From Methanobacteriota archaeon (GTDB taxonomy: Archaea > Thermoplasmatota > Thermoplasmata > RBG-16-68-12): DNA of 13,023 nucleotides. A program made the translations under genes and the position numbers. Shown piece by piece: positions 7,401-13,023 of this stretch; position 1 is the stretch's first letter, and every line of letters starts with the position of its first letter. Where the stretch lies: assembly GCA_005879015.1 (NCBI GenBank), contig VBMC01000012.1, positions 1-13,023 of the forward strand. The letters run 5' to 3'. The notes beneath the pieces were generated by a model. That model searched no databases, was not told the origin of the DNA, and was given only the letters and a program-made list of their open reading frames with translations.

Positions 7401-8036
7401 CCTCGGTCCGATCAATCTGAGGGCCCTCGAGGACTACGACGCCCAGCAAGCCCGCGCGGTCGAGCTCAAGGACGAGTTCAAGCGGCTCGAGGGCCAGCGG
7501 GAGGAACTGATCCGCCTGGTCGAGCAGCTGACGGACCGCAAGAAGGAGGGACTCGCGAAGGTCTTCACCGCGATCAGCGAGAACTTCACCCGCGTCTACG
7601 CGGAACTGAGCGAAGGCGGCGAAGCGGACCTCGTCCTCGAGGACCCGGAGAAACCGTTCGAGGCAGGCCTCATCCTGAAGGTGAGCCGGCGCACAAGAAG
7701 GTGCTGCGGCTCGAAGCCCTCTCCGGCGGGGAGAAGTCCCTCGCCTCGATGGCACTGATCTTCGCGATCCAGGAGTATGACCCGTCGCCCTTCTACCTGC
7801 TCGACGAGATCGACCAGAACCTCGACGCGATCAACGCGGAGAAGGTCGCCCGGATGATCCGGCGGAACAGCACGGCCGCGCAGTTCGTGCAGATCTCGTT
7901 GCGCAAGGTGAGCCTGAAAGAGGCGGACCACTTGATCGGCGTCACGATGACGCCGGAATCCGTCTCCGAAGTCATCATGCGCGTGAACCTGGCGGACATC
8001 GAGGACGAGAAGCCGACCGAGGTGATCCCGGCATGA
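4450..8036 (+). CDS. smc: Chromosome segregation ATPase SMC (with a -1 frameshift)
   Basis: SMC is the ATPase of the archaeal/bacterial condensin that, with ScpA and ScpB, loops and organises the chromosome. From TTG 4450 it reads (M)FLKEIQMENFKSFGRK, the usual SMC N-terminus; GTG 4441 would add three residues. The Walker A is GPNGSGKS (residues 31-38) and the Q-loop NLVQQGDI is near 148. A long coiled coil is followed by the hinge domain (about 531-677, from GIHGTVAQL to GAMVGGE), then the returning coiled coil. The frame then breaks: after LKVS (codon AGC 7684-7686) the family sequence continues in the -1 frame as PAHKKVLRLEALSGGEKS. There the ABC signature is LSGGEKS (7719-7739) and the Walker B is PFYLLDEID (7788-7814). 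Joined, the product is about 1195 residues, the normal SMC size. Without the join, the first frame stops at 7758 and lacks signature and Walker B. A missing C in a CC/CCC run is the simplest explanation. The stop overlaps the scpA start (ATGA). Confidence 0.95.
7680..7692 (+). other. Frameshift site in smc (one base apparently missing)
   Basis: Frame 1 reads L-K-V-S up to 7686 and frame 3 reads P-A-H-K-K-V-L from 7686. Adding one C (AGCC to AGCCC) restores an uninterrupted SMC head domain. No slippery heptamer is present. Both sides are well conserved, so a sequencing or assembly indel is likelier than an old pseudogene. Confidence 0.85.
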
Positions 8037-8953
8037 GCGAGAACTACCAGACGGTGTTGAACCACCTGCTGTTCCACAAGGCCTTGATCAGCGAGACGGA
8101 AGGCGGACAGCGGATCAACCGCTATCTGTCGATGTTGAACGAGATCGACCAGGGCATGCACGTCGCCGTGCGCGATCCATTCGAGAAGTCCGTCGTCGCG
8201 GCGTTCGAACTCGTCCTCGAGCGGCAGATGGACCCCTGGGAGATCAACCTCGTGCCCTTCACGAAGCTCTTCCTGGACAAGGTGAAGAAGGACGGCTCCG
8301 TGAACTTCGTGACCGCGGGCAAGCTCGTCTTCCTCGCCTGGTCGATCCTGAAGCTGCAGAGCGACAAGGTCCTGCTCGACGCGATGCCGCCGGAACCCAC
8401 GCCGGAGGATGGCGGCTGGGACCTCGACATGTTCCGGGATCCCGCGGACCTCGACTACAACCAGGTCGTACTGGCCGGGACCGCGACGCCCCTCACGGAG
8501 GCGATCCACCGCGAAGGCCGCCGGGCCGTGACCCTGATGGAGCTGATGGACGCCTTCGACGAGGCCCGCCGCGAGGCGGACATCCAGATGCAATTGAACG
8601 CCCTGCGCGAGCAGGCGATCCGCAAGTTCGCCCCGAACTTCCACCAGAAGGTGCACGGGGAGGACCTGACGGAGGACATCGCCCTCACCTGGCAACGCCT
8701 CGCTCAGTTCAACGGCGAGCCGATCCCGCTCCGCTCCCTGACGGTCGGAGACGTCTGGGACGAGGTCACCGTGTTCATGTCTCTCCTCTTCCTCGCCCAC
8801 CTGGAGAAGGTGAAGCTGTGGCAGAAGGACTACCCGTACGGAGAGATCTTCGTGAAGCGTCTCTCCATGGAGGTCGATCTCCCGATGGAAGAACTGCTCG
8901 CGATCCCAGTCCTCGGGCCGAAGCCTATCGGGACCCCGGAGGCCGTGCCATGA
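8033..8953 (+). CDS. scpA: Segregation and condensation protein A (kleisin)
   Basis: ScpA is the kleisin that bridges the two SMC heads and binds ScpB. The 306-residue protein shows the expected order. The N-terminal helical domain has DPFEKSVVAAFELVLERQMDPWEINLVPFTKLFLDKV (48-84), the counterpart of 'FDGPLDLLL.LI....ldi.di.i..it.qyl'. Next is GKLVFLAWSILKLQSDKVLL (96-115), matching the 'a..Ll.lKS..LL' helix. A variable linker leads to the C-terminal winged helix, DEVTVFMSLLFLAHLEKVKLWQKDYPYGEIFVKR (243-276), which contacts the SMC head. An unusual N-terminal extension of about 45 residues (MSENYQTVLNHLLFHKALI...) precedes the first helix. ATG 8033 overlaps the smc stop as ATGA, and the scpB start overlaps its stop the same way, so the three are translated together. 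Confidence 0.92.
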   Translation: MSENYQTVLNHLLFHKALISETEGGQRINRYLSMLNEIDQGMHVAVRDPFEKSVVAAFELVLERQMDPWEINLVPFTKLFLDKVKKDGSVNFVTAGKLVFLAWSILKLQSDKVLLDAMPPEPTPEDGGWDLDMFRDPADLDYNQVVLAGTATPLTEAIHREGRRAVTLMELMDAFDEARREADIQMQLNALREQAIRKFAPNFHQKVHGEDLTEDIALTWQRLAQFNGEPIPLRSLTVGDVWDEVTVFMSLLFLAHLEKVKLWQKDYPYGEIFVKRLSMEVDLPMEELLAIPVLGPKPIGTPEAVP

Positions 8954-9576
8954 ACCCTCGGGCGATCGTGGAAGCGGCCCTCTTCAGTGCCGGGAAAGCC
9001 CTCACCCCCGAGGACCTCGCCCGGACAACGAGGCTTGAGCCGGACGTGATCCGGGAGCACCTTCGGGCCTTGTCGAAGGAGTACACGAAACGGGAAAGTG
9101 CGATCGAGGTCGCGCAGATCGGGACGAAGTGGACGATGCAAATCCGCTCGGATTACTCGGAACGGGCCCGTGCCTTCGCCCCGCCAGAGATCGACCGGGA
9201 CCTCCTGAAGACGGCGGCCCTGATCGCCTACCACCAGCCGCTCCTCCAGAGCGACCTGTTCGACATGATCGGCTCGAAGGTGTACGAGCACACGAAGGGG
9301 CTCGAGGATCTCGGCCTCATCAACCGCAAGCCCTCCGGCCGCTCCCTCGCCCTGACGACGACGCGGTATTTTGCGGAATTCTTCGGACTGAAGTCCACGG
9401 ACCGCGAGGGGATCCGCCGACTCATGGCGGAGAAGGCCGGCGTCCCGTACAAGGAGAGGCCGGAAGGCACGCTCTCGGACGACGCGACCGAAGCGAGTCC
9501 GTTGCCCGCGCCCGAATCGGGCGCCGCGGTCCCGGTCTCGACCTCCCCGTCTCCCGTCGCCGCGGGAAACGAATAG
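8950..9576 (+). CDS. scpB: Segregation and condensation protein B
   Basis: ScpB dimerises and binds the middle of ScpA, completing the SMC-ScpAB complex. The start ATG 8950 overlaps the scpA stop (ATGA) and gives a 208-residue protein beginning MNPRAIVEAALFSAGKALTPEDLA, the usual ScpB opening. A longer open frame upstream is just scpA read out of frame. The first winged helix covers about residues 1-80 (with ALSKEYTKRESAIEVAQIGTKWTMQI). The second covers about 80-150 (DLLKTAALIAYHQPLLQSDLFDMIGSKVYEHTKGLEDLGLINRK, then TTTRYFAEFFGL). From about residue 165 the tail is rich in P, A, S and E and probably disordered. No promoter separates it from scpA. A new TATA box lies about 85 bases after its stop. 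Confidence 0.92.
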   Translation: MNPRAIVEAALFSAGKALTPEDLARTTRLEPDVIREHLRALSKEYTKRESAIEVAQIGTKWTMQIRSDYSERARAFAPPEIDRDLLKTAALIAYHQPLLQSDLFDMIGSKVYEHTKGLEDLGLINRKPSGRSLALTTTRYFAEFFGLKSTDREGIRRLMAEKAGVPYKERPEGTLSDDATEASPLPAPESGAAVPVSTSPSPVAAGNE

Positions 9577-9660
9577 GGCCGTTCGCGGTTCCGACCACCG
9601 CAAAACCGGGTCCCCAAAACGGACGCGGTGAATCATGCGTGATAACCACGGGCTAACGCG

Positions 9661-9668
9661 TTTATAAG
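9661..9668 (+). promoter_or_regulatory. TATA box for the giant repeat protein gene
   Basis: TTTATAAG is a strong archaeal TATA match, in the 169-base gap after scpB. Transcription should start near 9690, giving a leader of about 55 bases before GTG 9746. The gene downstream of the condensin operon therefore likely has its own promoter. Confidence 0.6.
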
Positions 9669-9745
9669 CTCGGATTTCTGACAACCATGCTGTTTCTCCC
9701 AGGACGAGCCGTAGCCGTCCCCCGAGGCAGCGGAGCCCCCGACCC

Positions 9746-12700
9746 GTGAGCGGGTACCTGCGAGACAACGCACTGCGAAAGCACTTGGACGAGAAAGTCA
9801 AGGAGACGGCCCGGACCCGTCAGGCCGCCGAGGACGGCCTGAGGGCCGCCCAGGACATGCTGGACCAGGCGCGCCGCGTCGACACGAACGTCGCGGAAGC
9901 GGAACGGGCCCTCGCGGAGGCAAGCGCCGCGATGGTCGCGAAGGACTACAAGGTCGCCGTCGACAAGTCCGCCGAGGCCCTCGAACGCGGGAGGCGCAGC
10001 TATCGAGAACGCGCCCGAGGGATCGTCGATTCGAGCGCGGCCCTAGGACGACTCGCGAAAGGGCTCGGCGCGGACCTGGCGGAGACGGAATCGACGCTCG
10101 CGAAAGCGGAAGGCGCCCTCGCCGCGGAAGACCTCGGAGGGGCGATCGACCACGCCAAGAAGGCGTGGAAACGGAGCGAGAAGATCCTCCAGGAACATCT
10201 GTCGTCCTCCTTCTCCAAGGCCCAAGCTCTCATCCTCTCGGCGAAGAACATGAGCCAGGATGTCGCACCGATCGAAGACCTCCTCTCGCGGGCTCGATCG
10301 GCGATGGAGAACAACGACTTCCAGAGCGCCCTCGACTTCACGAAGGAAGGGCTCGATACGATCCGGGAGGACATGACCGCCGCCATGACGAGGGAGATCC
10401 GGGTCGCGGAGGACCTCGTCCGGACGGCAAACGAGCTCGGCGCGGACACGACGAAGCCCGCGAACCTCATCGAGCGGGCCCGCGGGGACGTGACCAACCT
10501 CGATTTCGAGAAGGCGAAGAACGCCGTCAACCAGAGCCGGGCCGAATCGGAGAAAGCCCTCCAACGGTCCCTGGACGGACGGGCCAGCGACTTCTCCCGC
10601 ATCCTCCAGGAAGCGCGCGCGATGGGGGCCGACCCGGCCGTCGCCCAGGAGGTGCTCACCCGCGCGGAGACTGCGATCAAGAAAGGCAGTTACCAAGAAG
10701 GGGCCCAGCTCGCGAAGCAAGGGTTCCAAGCGGTCCAGCAGGCCCAGTTCCTGCGGGTCGTCGCCGTGCTCGGCACGTCCCGCGAGAAGTTCGCGGCCGC
10801 CGCGAACATGGGCGTGGATCTGAAAGGCCCGTTCGAGGACCTGAACACGGCCCGCGAGGCGATCCGACGAGGCGCGTTCCAGGAGGCGATCGCGCACGCG
10901 AAGCGCGCCGACGTGGCCGTCGACGCGATCCTGGACCGGTACCGCAAGGTCGAGACGCGGTTGAAGGAACTCCATCGGTCCTTCGCGGAGGTCGAGGGCT
11001 TCGGTGTCCAGACCGCGCGTGCACGCAAGCTCTCCGAGGCGGCTCGACAAGCGTACCAGGAGCGGAATCCGCCCGAGGTCGAGAAGGCGGTCCAGTCCGC
11101 CTTCGACGAGCTTCGACGGGCGGAGCGGGAACGGGTCTTGGAGGCGATCGAGCGCGCCGAGTTCATCCTGACGCTGGGCGAACAGAACGGGGTCGATCTC
11201 TCGGAGCCGTCGAAGCTCCTTCAAGAGGCCATTGTCGCGACGAAGTCGGACGACTACCGACATGCACTCGATCTCACCACGATACTCCAGGGCAAGGCGG
11301 AGCGGAGACTCGCCGAACTCGCGGCCAAACAGATTTCGACCCTGCGGACGTCCCTTCCCCACCTCGGCGACGAGAGCGGCAGCTTGAAGGCCCTCGTCAA
11401 CCGGGCGGACGCCTCGATGGCGTCCCAGGATTTCGAGGGGGCGTTCAAGGCGGTCGCGGAAGGTCAGAGGCTCGTCGAGGCACGGGTCCGGACGCGGGCC
11501 GAGGAGATCGTGGCCGACCTGGCCCTCGCGGTGCGGGTCGGCGTCGATGTGGGGGCGAACGTCACGGCCCTCGAGGCGTTGCACCGGGAACTGAACGCAT
11601 ACCTGGGCGGAGGCCAGGTCGCGGAGATCGTCGCCACGCGCGACAAGGCGACCGCGGCCCTCGCCGGCATCACGGACACCCTGGTCAGTCTCGTCCGCGG
11701 ACGGATCGGCGCTGCCCAGGGCCTCAAGATCGAAGTGGACGACCTGAACGACCTCGTGCGCCGCGCGCGCATGGCCTTCGGCGTCCAGAACTACCACGAA
11801 GGGTTGCGCCTCCTGAATGATGGGAACGAGCGCGCGAGCAAGGCGAGCGCGATGCACCGCCAGGCCTACAACGCGATCGCGACCGCCGCGGCCTTCGTGG
11901 CGGAGGCGAAGAAGAGGAACGTGGACGTGTCCAAGGTCGTGGAGATGCTCGTCGACGCGAAGAAGGCGTTCGAGCAGCTCGATCTCGAACGCGCCGTGCA
12001 GCTCGCGGGCGCGGCCCGGACGGAGACGGACAAGCTTACCGCCCTGTACTCCTCGGCACAGAAGATCCTTTCGTCCCGGGGCCGGCTCGAGCTCGCGGAG
12101 CGACTTGGGATCGCGGCGCCGCACCTCCGCCAGGTGTTCGCCGACGCCAAGGAGGCGATGAAGGCAAAGGACTACGACAAGGCGCTCGCCTTCGCACAGC
12201 GCACGGAGGACGAATTCACCGCCCTGATCAAGGACCGGCTGGCCTCCTCGTTGATGGCCTCAGAGCAACTCCTGGGTTCTTTGGAGGGCGTCGACCTCGC
12301 CGGGTCGAGCGACACCCTCGTCCGGGCGCGCGGCCACCTCGAGGCCGGGGAGGTCGAACAGGCCGCGGAGCTCTCACTCCAACTCAAGAGCCAGCTCGAC
12401 ACGCGCAAACGGCAGGGCGACGAGACGGAGGCCGCCCTGCGACAGATCCAAGACATCCTCGCCGACGCCGAGGCAATGAACGCTCCGTTGGAACGGACGC
12501 GGGCCCTGTTCGAAAGCGCCGAACGCGCGCATCGGCTCGGGCAGTTCGACGAGGCCCTCGACATCGTCGCCCAGGCTGACGTGGAGGCGACGAAGGAACG
12601 GGACCAGACGATCGCCGCGATGATGAAGCGCTTCGAAGAGAGCGTCCTCCGGGCGAAGAAGGAAGGGACCGACACCCGGTCCGCGGAGAAACTGTTCGAA

Positions 12701-13023
12701 AGCAGGCGATCGCGAAGCAGGCCGTCGACAGCGTGGAAGGCAAGCTCCGCGCGCTCGGCAAGGGATCGGAGCTGGTCGTCGGCTTCGTCGCCGACAGCCG
12801 CAAGGCGTACTCGGATGGCGACTACGTCAAGGCGCTGGACACGGCGATTCACGCATCCGATTCCATCGCGGACCTGCGGGTCCTACTCGAAGAGGTCGCG
12901 GAGGTCCGCGATAAGGCCCGGGAGCTCCTGCAGGTCTTCGCCGACGTCGGGGCCGACGCGACGAAGTTCGAGAGGTCGTTCCAGGAAGGGGAGGCCGCCT
13001 TCGAGATCGGCGAGGTCGAGCGG
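9746..13023 (+). CDS. Giant helical-repeat / coiled-coil protein (3' partial, with frameshift)
   Basis: I do not recognise the family. The frame starts at GTG 9746, with GGAG at 9732-9735 ten bases upstream. The only in-frame stop upstream is TAA 9665-9667, with no other ATG/GTG/TTG between. The product begins VSGYLRDNALRKHLDEKVKE, has no signal peptide or membrane segment, and is almost entirely alpha-helical, rich in A, E, R, K and D. It is built from tandem units of about 62 residues, each with a core like 'RAxxAMxxxDFxxALxxAxxA' (for example RARSAMENNDFQSALDF and DAKEAMKAKDYDKALAF) joined by long helices. The core resembles helix B of a TPR, but the period is far from 34. From residue 985 (12700) the repeat continues in the -1 frame to the window end. 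Its position right after smc-scpAB suggests, but does not prove, a chromosome-related or scaffold role. Confidence 0.8.
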   Translation, partial: MSGYLRDNALRKHLDEKVKETARTRQAAEDGLRAAQDMLDQARRVDTNVAEAERALAEASAAMVAKDYKVAVDKSAEALERGRRSYRERARGIVDSSAALGRLAKGLGADLAETESTLAKAEGALAAEDLGGAIDHAKKAWKRSEKILQEHLSSSFSKAQALILSAKNMSQDVAPIEDLLSRARSAMENNDFQSALDFTKEGLDTIREDMTAAMTREIRVAEDLVRTANELGADTTKPANLIERARGDVTNLDFEKAKNAVNQSRAESEKALQRSLDGRASDFSRILQEARAMGADPAVAQEVLTRAETAIKKGSYQEGAQLAKQGFQAVQQAQFLRVVAVLGTSREKFAAAANMGVDLKGPFEDLNTAREAIRRGAFQEAIAHAKRADVAVDAILDRYRKVETRLKELHRSFAEVEGFGVQTARARKLSEAARQAYQERNPPEVEKAVQSAFDELRRAERERVLEAIERAEFILTLGEQNGVDLSEPSKLLQEAIVATKSDDYRHALDLTTILQGKAERRLAELAAKQISTLRTSLPHLGDESGSLKALVNRADASMASQDFEGAFKAVAEGQRLVEARVRTRAEEIVADLALAVRVGVDVGANVTALEALHRELNAYLGGGQVAEIVATRDKATAALAGITDTLVSLVRGRIGAAQGLKIEVDDLNDLVRRARMAFGVQNYHEGLRLLNDGNERASKASAMHRQAYNAIATAAAFVAEAKKRNVDVSKVVEMLVDAKKAFEQLDLERAVQLAGAARTETDKLTALYSSAQKILSSRGRLELAERLGIAAPHLRQVFADAKEAMKAKDYDKALAFAQRTEDEFTALIKDRLASSLMASEQLLGSLEGVDLAGSSDTLVRARGHLEAGEVEQAAELSLQLKSQLDTRKRQGDETEAALRQIQDILADAEAMNAPLERTRALFESAERAHRLGQFDEALDIVAQADVEATKERDQTIAAMMKRFEESVLRAKKEGTDTRSAEKLFESRRSRSRPSTAWKASSARSARDRSWSSASSPTAARRTRMATTSRRWTRRFTHPIPSRTCGSYSKRSRRSAIRPGSSCRSSPTSGPTRRSSRGRSRKGRPPSRSARSS
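9890..12720 (+). repeat. Tandem 62-residue (about 186-bp) helical repeat array
   Basis: The marker dipeptide (D/S/A/G/Q followed by F/Y/L/V) falls at residues 67, 129, 191, 253, 315 and 377, exactly 62 apart. It continues less regularly at about 443, 503, 562, 624, 682, 746, 809, 869 and 933 (spacing 58-67). Units are diverged in sequence, sharing mainly alanines and the D-[FY]-x-x-A pattern. The array is therefore old, not a recent DNA-level amplification. More units follow after the frameshift (SDGDYVKALD, then GEAAFEIGEVE). Confidence 0.75.
12698..12722 (+). other. Frameshift and direct repeat in the giant protein gene
   Basis: The repeat protein frame runs to LFE (12692-12700), then turns into a serine/arginine-rich, non-helical translation. 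The -1 frame from 12700 resumes KQAIAKQAVDSVEGKL and typical repeat sequence. One missing A in the AAA run would fix the frame. AAGCAGGC occurs twice here, at 12700-12707 and 12715-12722. The next unit marker (D at about residue 1026) is about 93 residues after the previous one (933), not 62 or 124. A longer deletion of 3n+1 bases between repeats is therefore also possible. Confidence 0.7.

Noticed and set aside
6174..7680. The long open frame upstream of the SMC head motifs, read as a separate protein
   Set aside because: Before 7680 this frame is R/G/P-rich nonsense overlapping the real SMC coiled coil. Only the part after the frameshift is SMC.
7676..7692. Programmed -1 ribosomal frameshifting in smc
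   Set aside because: There is no slippery heptamer. The simplest repair is one C in a C run, and the shift would be needed for any functional SMC head.
4294..7755. A 1153-codon open frame on the minus strand
   Set aside because: It is the antisense of smc. Its composition (L, R, D, V, E in low-complexity runs) is what GC-rich coiled-coil codons give in reverse, while the plus strand carries clear SMC motifs.
8818..8949. A longer scpB beginning at GTG 8818
   Set aside because: The extra N-terminus overlaps scpA out of frame and has no ScpB similarity. ATG 8950 gives the family N-terminus and an ATGA overlap.
10043..12124. A 693-codon open frame on the minus strand, and a 551-codon plus-strand frame at 10165-11820
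   Set aside because: Both are shadows of the repeat protein gene. They are rich in R, G, P or L with no domain, whereas the chosen frame shows a regular 62-residue helical repeat.
9850..12720. CRISPR-like or recent DNA tandem repeat
   Set aside because: The 186-bp periodicity is visible only at the protein level. Units differ strongly in DNA sequence and have no spacer/repeat structure.

Overview
The window reads as high-GC archaeal DNA. The archaeal signs are TATA-box-like elements (TTTATAAG, TTTTATAG) about 25-30 bases upstream of predicted transcript starts, a candidate leaderless start, and a Shine-Dalgarno of the AGGTGA type. It carries a smc-scpA-scpB condensin operon followed by a very large coiled-coil protein. 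A GC-rich member of the Thermoplasmata/Euryarchaeota side is my best guess. That placement is inference, because no rRNA or other marker gene is present.

Left part (1-4200): a glycan or cell-surface modification cluster. It holds the 3' end of a GT4 glycosyltransferase (+), a class I SAM methyltransferase (+), a GT4 glycosyltransferase (-), a second short methyltransferase (+) and another GT4-like glycosyltransferase (-). The alternating strands, convergent ends and a roughly 410-base gene-poor, more A/T-rich gap (2181-2591) suggest a patchwork, variable locus. The short methyltransferase seems to start at a CTG codon, because its SAM-binding motif lies upstream of the first GTG.

Middle part (4201-9576): a divergent regulatory region with a TATA box and two perfect 7-bp-stem hairpins, then smc, scpA and scpB. 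Both gene junctions are ATGA overlaps. Together the three encode the archaeal/bacterial-type SMC-kleisin complex for chromosome organisation and segregation. As sequenced, smc is broken by a -1 frameshift near 7686, just before the ABC signature motif. The downstream frame is perfectly conserved, so a missing C in the sequence is the likeliest cause.

Right part (9577-13023): its own promoter, then a giant alpha-helical protein (more than 1090 residues, running off the window). It is built from at least 15 helical repeats with a period of about 62 residues, and six consecutive unit markers are spaced exactly 62 apart. I do not recognise the family. It also carries a -1 frameshift, at 12698-12722, at a short direct repeat. 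This repeat protein next to condensin is the most interesting undescribed object in the window.
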